NCBI GenBank assembly: GCA_028285545.1
Contig: JANQPA010000112.1
Span: 184,720 to 248,719, forward strand
DNA length: 64,000 nt
Direction of reading: 5' to 3'
Origin: Saprospiraceae bacterium
GTDB taxonomy: Bacteria; Bacteroidota; Bacteroidia; Chitinophagales; Saprospiraceae
In this document: piece after piece, positions 33,838 to 43,994 of the stretch
Position numbering within the stretch: position 1 is the stretch's first letter
Layout: each line of letters starts with the position of its first letter
Translations under genes and position numbers: made by a program
Notes under the pieces: generated by a model
What the model was told of the DNA's origin: nothing
Database searches by the model: none
What the model saw: only the letters and a program-made list of their open reading frames with translations

Positions 33838-36800
33838 ATGAACACCCATACTACCTTTAGAATAATCCTGTTCTTTTTCCTTATTAATATACTCTCTGGT
33901 CAAGAATCCATCACCTTTAAAAAATTCTTTGAAGATGATGGGCTTTCCAACGGCTTTGTCACATCTATTCATCAGGACAGTAAGGGATTCTTGTGGTTAG
34001 GAACCGCAAATGGGGTTAATCGATTTGATGGTTATACGTTTAAAGAATTTAATTTCGATAAAAATGATTCTACAAGCATGAGTCATCCGTCGACCTGGGC
34101 CATCAGTGAAGATTCGGAGGGTATGCTTTGGTTTGGTACTATTGGAGGCTTAGATCGTTTTGATCCAGCAACCGAGAAGTTCACCCAATTTCATCACGAC
34201 CCTGATGATGATGGTAGTATTTCCAGCAGCGTTATTGAAAGTATTGCTTTTGACAAGCTGGGCAACCTTTGGGTGGGCACCGATAATGGATTAAATCGGA
34301 TGAAAAAAGGATCGACCCAGTTTCAACGCTATTGGTACCAAACTGATAGTATCCGCCTGGTCAAATCCATCGTTTTGACAAAAGAGGGCTCCCTCTGGAC
34401 AGGTTCCCTCGACACATTATACCAATATGATTATGAGGAGGATTTATTTTGCAGCTATCCTCTTCCCGGCAACAATCTTCTAGCAAATAAAATAAGAGTA
34501 ATTTATGAAGATTTAGAAGGCTACCTATGGGTTGGAACTGAGTTAAATGGTGCTTTTAGATTCGATAAAAATGTTCTCCAATTTAGTGAGCATTTAGTAC
34601 ATGATCCTTCTGATTCCAATAGTTTAAGCAATAACAAAATAAGTAGCTTTCTGTATCATGAAAAAAAACTGTGGATTGGCACCAGTGGTGGTGGATTAAA
34701 CATTTGGGATCCTGCTTCCAAAATAATGAATAGATTCCCGGGCACCTCCTCTATTTCTGAGGGTGTAAACTCAACAACTATAAGAAACATCCTTAAAGAT
34801 AAAGAAGGGAATATCTGGTTGGGAAGTTTTTATGATGGCTTGTACCAGTTCAATGTCAACCAAAATCAGTTTTTGAATTATAATGAAAAGAATAGCCTGT
34901 TATCTAAATCCATCACTGGTATGGCTATAGATAAAAAGGGCCACCTCTGGCTTGGCATGGATTCTGGAGGTATTGGACTTTTTGATCTAGCTGAAAAAGA
35001 ATTCATCAAATATTTTAAACACGACCCTAATGATGAAAATAGTTTGCCAGCAGGCAGAATTAATGGACTATACGTGGATGATGCAGGACTTCTGTGGATT
35101 TTAACAGAAAGCCCTGGACTCTTTTCGTATAATCTTCAAAAAAATATCTTTTCCAGTATTCTAGATTCAATTGACACCCAAAACCGAGATCGCCTGGATT
35201 GGTTAAATCATTTCTTGCCTGAAGAAGAATATATTTGGCTAGGCACTCAAAAAGGACTGTATAAATTTCATAAAGAGAAGGCAAATATCCAATCTTATAC
35301 CTTACCAGCAACAGGCGAAAGTGATATCCAGCATGGAAAAAACATTTTCGTGACCGCTTTTTTAAAAGACCGGCAACAAAATTTTTGGGTAGCAACTTAT
35401 GGCGGCCTAAATCGCTACCACCCCAAAACAGACACCTTTTCTTTTTATCCCTATCCATATCAAGTTCTCGGTCTTCTTGAGGATCACACTGGCGATATTT
35501 GGGTAGGGACATCAGAAGGTTTAGCAAAATTTGATTCCCAAACCCAGAAAATTGTACCACTTAATCATCCTGATTTGATAAAAAATCCTGTATCTGCCCT
35601 CATTGAAGACGAGGCGGGTTTACTTTGGTTTGCAAATGGATCAAAAGGAGTTAATGGTTTCAATCCATCCAACAATCAGGTCAAAACAATCAATAAAAAA
35701 GATGGAATGATTAGTAATCACTTTTGGGCAGGCATCAAAGCTCCTGATGGCTTTCTATATTTTGGAGGGCCTAATGGATTAGTTGCATTTAATCCCGACA
35801 GTATAGGAACCCAGCAAGCTATCCCTCCGGTAGTATTTACAAATTTTAAGCTATTTAATCAAACTGTTCCTATCCGTAATTCATTGGGGGATACACTTTC
35901 CTGGAAATCACCTCTCGGTAAGTCGATAACCGAAGTAAAGAAAATAAAATTGCGTCATTGGCAGAATTATTTTTCCATTGAATTTGCCACGCTAAGTTTC
36001 AAGGCTCCCGAAAACAATCTTTATCGATATAAACTGGAGGGGTATGATAAAAATTGGGTAGAAACTTCTGCTCAACAAAGAATGATAACATACACGAACC
36101 TAGATCCAGGTACCTATACTTTCCATGTTCAAGGGGCCATTCGGAATGGTCCGTGGAATGAGGAAGGAGCAACCCTGGAGATTCGTATTTTGGCTCCTTG
36201 GTGGAAAACCTGGTGGGCATATATCTCTTATGCAATCCTTTTATTTCTGGTTATTAGCATCATTTATCGTTTTCAGCTTAATAAACAACTAGCTGAAAAC
36301 GAAGCCAAGCGGCTCAAAGAGTTAGATGTCGCTAAAAATCAATTATTTACCAATGTGACTCATGAGTTTCGAACTCCCCTAACCGTCATCCTTGGCATGG
36401 CCGAAAAGATTGACCAAGACTCTAAACAATGGCTCACTGAGGGAGTTCAAGCCATTAGGAGAAATGGACAACAACTGCTACGCCTGGTAAACCAAATGTT
36501 AGACTTATCAAAGCTTGAAGCTAACCATTTACCTCTAACTCTTCAGCAAGGTGATGTTATTCCCTTTTTAAGTTATTTAATTCAATCTTATGAATCCTAT
36601 GCTTTTTCTAATGGAGCAAAGCTGATTTTTAATAAAAGAGTGTCAAATTTAGTAATGGATTATTCTCCTGATGCTTTTACTAAGATTTTGAATAATTTAA
36701 TTTTTAATGCCATTAAGCATACTCCTGATGGTGGGAAAATTGAGCTGTCTGTGGATAAAAAAGAAGATCAATTGTTTATGGAGGTTAAGGATACCGGAAT

Positions 36801-37857
36801 TGGGATATCGGCAGAACACCTACCTTTTATCTTTGATCGATTTTATCTGGTTGATGCTTCCCACTCCAGGAAAACTGAAGGCGCTGGTATCGGCTTGGCT
36901 CTAGTCAAAGAATTAGTCAATAAACTGAATGGAAAAATAAAAGTAGAAAGTGTCTCGAACATAGGAACTTCCTTTCAAATATGGCTTCCCATTACCAGAA
37001 AAGCTAAAAACATAAATACATTTAAAACTTTAGAAGAAATAAATTTAGAGAGGTTCCAGGCTCATAGAGGCCCCTTAGTTCATGAACCTTCTGATTTACC
37101 AATTGTCCTACTTGTCGAAGATAATGAAGATGTGGCAAGGTATATCGCAAGTTGTTTAGTAAATAACTACCAAGTACATTTTGCCACAAATGGAAAAGAA
37201 GGCTTAAATAAAGCATTTGAGCTGGTCCCAGACGTGATCATTTCTGATGTAATGATGCCAGAGATGGATGGATATACATTATGTGAGATACTTAAAAATG
37301 ATGAGCGAAGTAGCCATATTCCAATTATTATGCTCACAGCAAAAGTTGACACGAATGCTCGTCTTCAAGGTTTGCGCCAAGGAGCTGATGGATATTTAAC
37401 GAAACCTTTTCACCCTGAAGAATTAGCCTTACGCCTAAATAACTTAATTCGTTTACGTAAAAAAATTCACAGTCACTTTAATGAATTTCCTGAAATCCAA
37501 GGCTCAAAAAGTGAATTTCCGAAAGAGCATGAATTTTTGAGTAAAATAAAAAACATCATTCTTGAACACTTGATGGAAGACGATTTTGGAATTCCTGAAT
37601 TATGTCTTGAAGTAGGTATTAGTCGCTCCCAACTGCACCGTAAACTTAAAGCCATAACAGGCAAATCAACCTCTCTAATTATTCGCCAAATACGATTGGA
37701 AGAGGCTTGCAAACGCCTTATAGCTTCAGATGACAATGTTTCTGAAGTTGCCTATCAGGTGGGGTTTAAAAATCCGGACTATTTCACAGCAGTTTTTTCT
37801 GAAACATATGGTCAGTCCCCTACCCATATGCGGGAAGAAAAGGATATGCAACAATAA
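33838..37857 (+). CDS. Hybrid two-component system: propeller sensor, histidine kinase, receiver and AraC output
   Basis: A 1339-residue one-protein signalling system. After a signal segment (FRIILFFFLINILSG), about 650 residues form repeated propeller units (GFLWLGTANGVNRFDG, GNLWVGTDNGLNRM). A Y_Y_Y domain and one membrane segment (WAYISYAILLFLVISIIYRF) follow. The kinase part has the His box NVTHEFRTPL (His about 842) and the ATP-binding boxes DTGIGIS and GAGIGLAL. The receiver has VEDNED and the phospho-acceptor Asp in IISDVMMPEMDG (about 1137). The last 100 residues are an AraC DNA-binding domain. Such proteins usually sense glycans and control uptake genes, but no SusC/D pair is adjacent. 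Confidence 0.94.
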   Translation: MNTHTTFRIILFFFLINILSGQESITFKKFFEDDGLSNGFVTSIHQDSKGFLWLGTANGVNRFDGYTFKEFNFDKNDSTSMSHPSTWAISEDSEGMLWFGTIGGLDRFDPATEKFTQFHHDPDDDGSISSSVIESIAFDKLGNLWVGTDNGLNRMKKGSTQFQRYWYQTDSIRLVKSIVLTKEGSLWTGSLDTLYQYDYEEDLFCSYPLPGNNLLANKIRVIYEDLEGYLWVGTELNGAFRFDKNVLQFSEHLVHDPSDSNSLSNNKISSFLYHEKKLWIGTSGGGLNIWDPASKIMNRFPGTSSISEGVNSTTIRNILKDKEGNIWLGSFYDGLYQFNVNQNQFLNYNEKNSLLSKSITGMAIDKKGHLWLGMDSGGIGLFDLAEKEFIKYFKHDPNDENSLPAGRINGLYVDDAGLLWILTESPGLFSYNLQKNIFSSILDSIDTQNRDRLDWLNHFLPEEEYIWLGTQKGLYKFHKEKANIQSYTLPATGESDIQHGKNIFVTAFLKDRQQNFWVATYGGLNRYHPKTDTFSFYPYPYQVLGLLEDHTGDIWVGTSEGLAKFDSQTQKIVPLNHPDLIKNPVSALIEDEAGLLWFANGSKGVNGFNPSNNQVKTINKKDGMISNHFWAGIKAPDGFLYFGGPNGLVAFNPDSIGTQQAIPPVVFTNFKLFNQTVPIRNSLGDTLSWKSPLGKSITEVKKIKLRHWQNYFSIEFATLSFKAPENNLYRYKLEGYDKNWVETSAQQRMITYTNLDPGTYTFHVQGAIRNGPWNEEGATLEIRILAPWWKTWWAYISYAILLFLVISIIYRFQLNKQLAENEAKRLKELDVAKNQLFTNVTHEFRTPLTVILGMAEKIDQDSKQWLTEGVQAIRRNGQQLLRLVNQMLDLSKLEANHLPLTLQQGDVIPFLSYLIQSYESYAFSNGAKLIFNKRVSNLVMDYSPDAFTKILNNLIFNAIKHTPDGGKIELSVDKKEDQLFMEVKDTGIGISAEHLPFIFDRFYLVDASHSRKTEGAGIGLALVKELVNKLNGKIKVESVSNIGTSFQIWLPITRKAKNINTFKTLEEINLERFQAHRGPLVHEPSDLPIVLLVEDNEDVARYIASCLVNNYQVHFATNGKEGLNKAFELVPDVIISDVMMPEMDGYTLCEILKNDERSSHIPIIMLTAKVDTNARLQGLRQGADGYLTKPFHPEELALRLNNLIRLRKKIHSHFNEFPEIQGSKSEFPKEHEFLSKIKNIILEHLMEDDFGIPELCLEVGISRSQLHRKLKAITGKSTSLIIRQIRLEEACKRLIASDDNVSEVAYQVGFKNPDYFTAVFSETYGQSPTHMREEKDMQQ

Positions 37858-37952
37858 CTAAGCCTTTTGCAACAATATAAAAGAGCCGAAATAACGATAG
37901 GGATTATCTTTGGTTTTAACACCTATTATTTTTTTAACCTAAACACCCTATC

Positions 37953-38420
37953 ATGAAAAGATTTGCAATTACTGCATTATTGTTATGTTTTGTATCCTTT
38001 ACATTATCTGCCCAAACAAATAATGCTGAAGCCATTAAAAAGGCAAAAAGCGAAATTGAAGCTACTTTTGGATTTTATCCTACTATTTTCGAAATCATTC
38101 CCGATTACCAGGTACCTGGCATGTGGGCTTATTTTAATGCCGCCAACGGCCCACAGAATGCCATCCCTCCAAAATATCGGGAATTGATCAACCTGGCCGT
38201 TGCTGCACAAATTCCTTGCGATTATTGCATCTACTTTCACACGGAAGCGGCCAAAGGTTATGGGGCTACAGAAGATGAAGTTAAAGAAGCTATTGTTTCT
38301 GCATCAGCCACCCGGGCTTTCAGTATGATCATCCAAGGCAATGGCGTAGATCTTGAAGAGTTCAAAAAAGAGTTTCAAAAAATGATGGCTTATATGACTG
38401 AACAGGCTAAGAAGAAATAA
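37953..38420 (+). CDS. Exported AhpD/carboxymuconolactone-decarboxylase-like protein
   Basis: A 155-residue protein. Residues 1-20 are a signal peptide (KRFAITALLLCFVSFTLSAQ). The mature domain has the AhpD-type motif IPCDYCIYFHTEAAKGYGATEDEV with a CxxC pair and the downstream His. Family members are cytoplasmic hydroperoxide reductases or decarboxylases, so an exported form is unusual. It may work as a periplasmic thiol-disulfide or peroxide-handling protein. It lies 95 bp after the hybrid regulator and could be its target. Confidence 0.8.
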   Translation: MKRFAITALLLCFVSFTLSAQTNNAEAIKKAKSEIEATFGFYPTIFEIIPDYQVPGMWAYFNAANGPQNAIPPKYRELINLAVAAQIPCDYCIYFHTEAAKGYGATEDEVKEAIVSASATRAFSMIIQGNGVDLEEFKKEFQKMMAYMTEQAKKK

Positions 38421-38741
38421 ATAACTATAGACTCAATGGAAAGCACCTAAAACCCTTATTTACCGGACTATAAGACTGCCTAACAGCAGTCAAGCTTCAG
38501 TTTGCATAAAACAAAAAGTCCTGTCCTCCTTATCTAAAAAAGCTAAGCTCTATGGGGAGTTTGATTGTTTTTCAAGCAAATTAACTCCCCTATTTATTTA
38601 ACACACCAAAGTTTTTTATAATGATGCCGGACTATAAAGCTGCCTATAGGTCGTTAGTTTTTAGCCGGTCCGGTTATCCAAAATAGATGTGATTCATTAA
38701 TAGAAGAATAAAGAAACAAATACTCAATATTTAAAATTATT
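38421..38741. other. Convergent spacer with a possible terminator
   Basis: No gene is seen. GGGGAGTT (38554-38561) and AACTCCCC (38583-38590) pair across a 21-nt loop, with a T-rich tail to the right. The words GGACTATAA and CTGCCTA occur twice (near 38464 and 38629), possible remnants of a short duplication. Confidence 0.4.
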
Positions 38742-41495
38742 TCACTGGCTCTGCACTAAACGAAAACCGTTATTGACGTCTTGTTGGTAAGGATAATTGT
38801 AGTAAAAGTTTTGGATAGAGAATTGGCCGTCGGAATAGTAGTTGAACCAAGAGCCACCACGCAAAATTTTTCCTTTTCCTTTTTGCGAACCTCGCGGATT
38901 TTCAACTATCTTTTCCTCTTCCGGATAAGCACTGTACCAATCCCAGCACCATTCCCAAACATTTCCACTCATATCCACAATATCCAGATCATTGGACTTT
39001 TTAATACCTACAGCATGCGGACGGGAATTGCTGTTTTCAGCACACCATCCTACCTCATCTAAATCATCGCTTCCACTATAAACATACCTTTTTTTCGCCT
39101 TTTTTCCTCCTCGTGCTGCAAATTCCCACTCAGCTTCAGTAGGCAAACGGAAGCCGTTTTTATTTTTTAATTTCTCCGCCCAATGAATACCCTCAGTACT
39201 TAGATTATCGAAATAATAAGCTGGTTGAAGATTCATTTGATGGCTTACCCAGTTAGCGTATTGGATTCCATCGTACCAGTTGACATTGACTACTGGAACA
39301 TCTCCGGTAAGTGGCCATCCTTCCTGGGTTCTTGAAATACTATCTTTACCAGTCGCTTCACAAAAAAGATTGTATTGCCAGTTGGTGGTTTCAGTGCGGG
39401 CAATACGGTAATCATCCAGACGAACCTTGTAAGTTTTGGAAAGGCTAAAAGTATCACCTTCAACAAAGATCATATCCGGATAATAGCGATTTACAAGATC
39501 CTCATATCGATCAGCATCTAAATATCTCAAAAGCTTTCTAAGGTTATTGAGGGATTTATTTGAAGTGAGGGGTTTAGATTCTCCGTATAAAAGGCAGACG
39601 GTATCGGCTAGCTGATAAGCTCTCTCCAGATTTCCGGTTTCACCGAAAAAGAAAGACAGCTCCATCATATATGGCCTGATTTTTTCAGAGTTGGTTTTTA
39701 GATCAACTATAGCTCTTGTGTTTTGTAAAGCAGAAGCATAATTCAGGTTTAAAATATCATTCTCAACTCGTTTTAGGGTCTCATCCAAGATTTGGCCAAG
39801 AGCAGATTGTAAATTACCAAGAGCGGATTGTAGACTGGCAAGATTGGTGTTGGCTTGATTTTTAGCAGAAGTGGCTTCTTTTTCTCTAAGTTCAGCAGTG
39901 TCTTGAGCTAATCTGGCTTTTTTACTTTCTTTAAGGGCTAAATCAGTTTGAATTCCAAGAGAGTCTCTGGATCTGTTAAGTGCGTCTAGGCTTTTTTGAA
40001 GGTTTACAGACAACTGTGTAGCTTCTTTTTCTTTCTTAGAAGCTTCTCTTGCTTTTAACAGGGCCAGACCACTTATTGATAAAATTAAGATTAAAACAGT
40101 TATATATGCACTTCTTGTCTTTTTAATCTTGTTAGTCAAGTGTTTTTCCCAATTCTTAGAGAATTTTAATTCATCATCGCTAAGCCTATTTTGTTTTTTC
40201 AATACTGGAAAAAATGACTCTAGGGAATTAAATACCTTCTGTCCAGGATACTCCTTCGTGCTCTCATAAGTCGTTTTATGGCTTCGAATACTAATCAGGA
40301 CATTATTTAATTGGCGTTCTTCATCCGTTCTCTGTTGGTCGATCAGGGCAGCCAGAGTATCGTGGGCCAACTCGTAGGTACTTTCGGTTTCATGCAGGAT
40401 GCGGCTTTTTTCTAGTTCTTCCAGGAGTTCAGTCAGAATAGTGGGAGGTAAGTTTTTTAAGTTATCCGGAGCAGTTTCTAATAATTGGATTGTCTCAAAC
40501 TCACGATTAAACACTAGTGCCTGTTTAGTACCGTTATCTGTTACAAAAGTATCAAGTACTTGGTGTGTAGTGCCTGTTTTAAAAGTAGGATGTTTCTCTT
40601 TTAGTTGTTGATCTATGTGGGTCTTCTGTTGAGATAAAAAATTCTCAAGTACATTTTCAATACTCCCCAACTCGTCAATTTCTTTACCAGTCAGTTCAAG
40701 TTCAGGATAGTTCTCATTAGGAGTATCGAATCCATAGGTTCGCACAAAATCCTCTCGATAAAGCATATCCATATACACCTGCAAATAAGGAAGAGAAATA
40801 CCCGAACGCCCCGAACTAATGTATTCAATAATCTGGCGGGCATTTTTCTTTGGATTCTCCAGCTTGACGTTAAAAGCAGTACAACTTTTGAGAATGACCC
40901 CAGACACTTTGTCAAAACTCATGGGCTCAACCCGTAATCTGCGGTCAAACAGCTTAGGGATTTCCTGCTCAAAGTGGTATAGGCCTGCAATAAATTCCTC
41001 TCTAAGAATGAAAATAATGTGGCAAGATAGGTCTTCGGCCTTTAATATATTAGATATAGTCTTTATAAAAGTTAATTGCTCCTTTTTCTCATCTCCTAAA
41101 ATGAGCAGCTCTTCAAACTGATCAAATATCAGATACACCGGCCTGAGATAACGGGCGTTAATGCGCTCCAGCATCTCAATGGTGTCCGACGATTCTTTAT
41201 GCTTGGCAGCTTGTTGGAGCTTCTTTTCCAGAGATTGGTTGATGTTATCTTGTCGACGTACAAAAATGGGATACCAATCAGTCACTTCAAAGCGAGCAGC
41301 AAGGCCACATTGTACCAAACTGGTCTTTCCCGTGCCGGATTGACCATATACCATTACTAGTCGGTTCTTATTGACCGAATCATACAACTGATCCACTTCT
41401 TTTTCGCGACCGAAAAAGTGTTGTTTGTCCTTCAGTTCAAAGGCATCCAGGAATTTGAACGGACTGCGGATGGTGTATGATTTTAGTCCGGACAT
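38742..41495 (-). CDS. STAND NTPase with coiled coil and C-terminal formylglycine-enzyme-like (SUMF1) domain
   Basis: A 917-residue protein. The NTPase has FFGREKEVDQL, Walker A GQSGTGKT (51-58) and Walker B PVYLIFDQFEELLIL, followed by a winged-helix-like region (about 350-400). A membrane segment (AYITVLILILSISGLALL, near 470-490) and a long coiled coil (about 490-590) follow. The last 240 residues are a SUMF1/FGE-sulfatase fold: VNWYDGIQYANW, GFRLPTEAEWEFAARGG, DMSGNVWEWCWDWY, LRGGSWFN. In conflict proteins this fold usually serves as a ligand-binding module. The gene overlaps the CHAT protease gene by 13 bp, so the two form a sensor-effector operon. Confidence 0.88.
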   Translation of the reverse strand: MSGLKSYTIRSPFKFLDAFELKDKQHFFGREKEVDQLYDSVNKNRLVMVYGQSGTGKTSLVQCGLAARFEVTDWYPIFVRRQDNINQSLEKKLQQAAKHKESSDTIEMLERINARYLRPVYLIFDQFEELLILGDEKKEQLTFIKTISNILKAEDLSCHIIFILREEFIAGLYHFEQEIPKLFDRRLRVEPMSFDKVSGVILKSCTAFNVKLENPKKNARQIIEYISSGRSGISLPYLQVYMDMLYREDFVRTYGFDTPNENYPELELTGKEIDELGSIENVLENFLSQQKTHIDQQLKEKHPTFKTGTTHQVLDTFVTDNGTKQALVFNREFETIQLLETAPDNLKNLPPTILTELLEELEKSRILHETESTYELAHDTLAALIDQQRTDEERQLNNVLISIRSHKTTYESTKEYPGQKVFNSLESFFPVLKKQNRLSDDELKFSKNWEKHLTNKIKKTRSAYITVLILILSISGLALLKAREASKKEKEATQLSVNLQKSLDALNRSRDSLGIQTDLALKESKKARLAQDTAELREKEATSAKNQANTNLASLQSALGNLQSALGQILDETLKRVENDILNLNYASALQNTRAIVDLKTNSEKIRPYMMELSFFFGETGNLERAYQLADTVCLLYGESKPLTSNKSLNNLRKLLRYLDADRYEDLVNRYYPDMIFVEGDTFSLSKTYKVRLDDYRIARTETTNWQYNLFCEATGKDSISRTQEGWPLTGDVPVVNVNWYDGIQYANWVSHQMNLQPAYYFDNLSTEGIHWAEKLKNKNGFRLPTEAEWEFAARGGKKAKKRYVYSGSDDLDEVGWCAENSNSRPHAVGIKKSNDLDIVDMSGNVWEWCWDWYSAYPEEEKIVENPRGSQKGKGKILRGGSWFNYYSDGQFSIQNFYYNYPYQQDVNNGFRLVQSQ

Positions 41496-43210
41496 ATCAT
41501 CTGTTTAAATACATCAAACTGTTCTTTAACTAATTCGTATTTTTCTTCACTGACTTCAAGCAAAGGGTCATCCGGTCGGATAATATGTCGATAGGTATAA
41601 CTGCTAGTGTTTTTTTGAAAATGAGAAAAAAAGTATAGCTTGGACAAGTCAGTTTTTAAATAAAAAGCATTATCATCTATAATGAAAGGGGAAAGGCTGA
41701 GTTCTTGAGTGTTTTTTCCGTCATCCTTCTTTTCCTTTTTTAATAACAAAACTGAGCGATTATATAAATATCTGTCCAGTTTCAGTTCTTCTTCTTGCAA
41801 TTTTCCAAAAACACGCATCAACTTAACCATGCCATGGTTGAAGGAGGTTACATTTTTGTGCCGATAGCGGAGCACATCGATATTTTTGACAGCAGCCAGT
41901 GTGTATTTCCCTAAATATCCAAGTTCCGAGACGATCTCGGCAAGGCTTTCTTCTGCCCGGATACACAGTTCCTTGATCTCATAAGGAGCAATACTTTCTT
42001 CTTGTATCTTTTTTCTCAAAATATTTAGAAAAAGGTGAGCATCGTGAAAAGAAGATTTTTGAAACATCTGTTGGATGTCCATTTCTTCAATGAAATAGGC
42101 AATGTTGCTCTTTTTGAGTTCATTGTCTAGTTGTAGTAACAAGGGTTTAAAATTATAAGCCTGCCATTGCTTTGGTTTCCGATTAAGGTATGCATTTACC
42201 AAAGGCTTTAATTCGGTAGAAGTTGGATCATTGTCAAAACTCAATTCCCAGATCTGTGCCAGCAACACATAAGTCAAAAACTCCATAATGGTTTCAAAAG
42301 CAATAGTCATCTGTTGAAGTCTGGACCGACTTATTTTATCATAACCTTCATTTTCATCCTCTACGGGACAGAGTAGCTTTCGCAAGTGTTCTGCAATTGG
42401 GCGAGGCAGGCTATTGAGTATAGCAATGTGTTTGTCACCTTCTTCAACGGAATCTCCTTCCTCTTCCATCAAGTGCTGCATCTGAATCTTTCGGCTGTAG
42501 TTTTTCAGGGCCTTCCAAAGGTTATTTGTCAAGCGCTCATTAGGATGGTAATTCTCAGGCTGTTGGATAATGGTTTGACTTGGAAGAGTTTCTTCCAGCA
42601 CTTCTTTATTTTCTTCTTTATAAAACAAACCCCATGTAGGTGATTTAGAGGATGATTTTCTCCCAGCTCTATACTCTTCATTTTCGCCTCGGTTTACTTC
42701 TATTTTTCCAGACACCTTCGCTGCTCCAATAGCTAATTCAAAAGCCGATTCAATGCTGGCACCTTCTTTTAGATTTTGAAAAAACGTAACGGAAAAGTCT
42801 TTGGCTTTTTGATCGCTTACAGGTGCACTGGTGCCAATCACAACGGGAATGCCTGCCTCCAGAAGAGCTTGAACTTGTCCCTCTGTCGAACAGCCATTCA
42901 GGATAACCAATTTCAAATTGTTGCATTGACTAAGCATTTGGCAGATGCCTTCCGTGCGAGCGCTTTCATCTTCAATGAATAAATTATGGCGATTAGCATG
43001 ACCACTGTAAAGAAAGAGGTAGATATTGTTTTTGTAAAGGCTTAAATATTCGCTTATTTTTTTAGTAGAGGTATTAGAGTCCCGATGGAGAAAAAAATGC
43101 TGTTTGTAGGCTCGTTTTTGAAGGGTATTGTAATTGGCATTATCTTCTTCAGAAAGGAATATTAATGGAGCAGTTGTGGAATTGGCATAACTTAGAAAGA
43201 TGACTTTCAT
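41483..43210 (-). CDS. CHAT-domain protease (caspase-like)
   Basis: The protein has 575 residues from the ATG at 43210; a GTG two codons earlier is possible. The CHAT fold spans residues 1-180. Catalytic His is in LFLYSGHANRHN (about 71) and catalytic Cys in VILNGCSTEGQ (about 107), followed by GIPVVIGTSAPVSD and FFQNLKEGASIESAF. The C-terminal 370 residues are helical, with no named domain, and may bind the partner or substrate. It comes first in the operon, and its end overlaps the STAND-SUMF1 gene. By analogy with CHAT/STAND systems, NTPase activation may unleash proteolysis during infection or stress. That role is inferred. Confidence 0.87.
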   Translation of the reverse strand: MKVIFLSYANSTTAPLIFLSEEDNANYNTLQKRAYKQHFFLHRDSNTSTKKISEYLSLYKNNIYLFLYSGHANRHNLFIEDESARTEGICQMLSQCNNLKLVILNGCSTEGQVQALLEAGIPVVIGTSAPVSDQKAKDFSVTFFQNLKEGASIESAFELAIGAAKVSGKIEVNRGENEEYRAGRKSSSKSPTWGLFYKEENKEVLEETLPSQTIIQQPENYHPNERLTNNLWKALKNYSRKIQMQHLMEEEGDSVEEGDKHIAILNSLPRPIAEHLRKLLCPVEDENEGYDKISRSRLQQMTIAFETIMEFLTYVLLAQIWELSFDNDPTSTELKPLVNAYLNRKPKQWQAYNFKPLLLQLDNELKKSNIAYFIEEMDIQQMFQKSSFHDAHLFLNILRKKIQEESIAPYEIKELCIRAEESLAEIVSELGYLGKYTLAAVKNIDVLRYRHKNVTSFNHGMVKLMRVFGKLQEEELKLDRYLYNRSVLLLKKEKKDDGKNTQELSLSPFIIDDNAFYLKTDLSKLYFFSHFQKNTSSYTYRHIIRPDDPLLEVSEEKYELVKEQFDVFKQMICPD

Positions 43211-43457
43211 AAACACTTTAGATTATATACTTGGATTTTAAGACCAGAATAATTTTATGAAAACCTAGACCATGAATGGAAATTATTCTACCCTTTTTTA
43301 TTACGGTTAATAAAATTATTTGTTTCTGGTCTTCATTTTCAGCAGTCTTTCCAATGAGAATCTCACCTGTTTTCTCTGAAAATGATTAACTTGAAAAGTA
43401 TTTGTGAATGGCCGGTCCGTTCCAAAAAATGTTTTTCAAACACCAAAACCTTACATC

Positions 43458-43982
43458 ATGAAAAGTTTTTCATATGGCATTATCGCCATACTCCTATGTT
43501 TTTTCTTTGTTTCTTGCCAACAATCTTCAAATAATGAAAACACCTCCACGGCGGAAGTAAACCAAGCACCACCGAACCCTTTCCTTGGATCATGGGAATT
43601 GGCTAGGTTTTTTAATCAGGATACGTCTGTGGATTACCAAGGACGGAGTACTATTTTATTTACAGAGAATCATTTCAGCTGGATGACATCTCAATCAGAA
43701 CGTAAAAGCTTTGAAAAATTAGCCGAACCAACACATGAGGAGCTCACAGAAGCTTTTAATACATTTTCAGCATTCACGGGACCATATGAACTTTCTGATT
43801 CAACCCTCACCCTCACCCGACAAATTGTCAAAAGACCTAACTGGATGAATCCTCCACGGATCGATCATTATAATTATCAGTTAAAGGATAATGAAATTCA
43901 TCTCCAGGCTCAATATGGAATCCTGGAGGGTGAGAAAAGAATTTCCGAAAATGCCCCCACCATAGTGTTAAAGAAGAAATAA
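43458..43982 (+). CDS. Lipoprotein, lipocalin-like small domain
   Basis: The protein has 174 residues from the ATG at 43458. The frame upstream to 43404 is not part of the protein, because a lipoprotein signal starts at this ATG (KSFSYGIIAILLCFFFVSCQQ, Cys about 21). The mature part (NPFLGSWELARFF, FTENHFSWMTSQ, FTGPYELSDSTLTLTRQIV) resembles small lipocalin-like or META-type barrels of Bacteroidota lipoproteins. It is probably anchored to the outer membrane. The function is unknown. Confidence 0.75.
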   Translation: MKSFSYGIIAILLCFFFVSCQQSSNNENTSTAEVNQAPPNPFLGSWELARFFNQDTSVDYQGRSTILFTENHFSWMTSQSERKSFEKLAEPTHEELTEAFNTFSAFTGPYELSDSTLTLTRQIVKRPNWMNPPRIDHYNYQLKDNEIHLQAQYGILEGEKRISENAPTIVLKKK

Positions 43983-43994
43983 TCGCAGGGAATA

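Noticed and set aside
33614..33838. 74-codon minus-strand frame after attR
   Set aside because: No family signature or start context. It fills the promoter spacer of the hybrid regulator gene.
38742..41495. Diversity-generating retroelement target in the SUMF1 domain
   Set aside because: The fold is a known target type, but there is no reverse transcriptase and no template-like repeat of the 3' end in the window.
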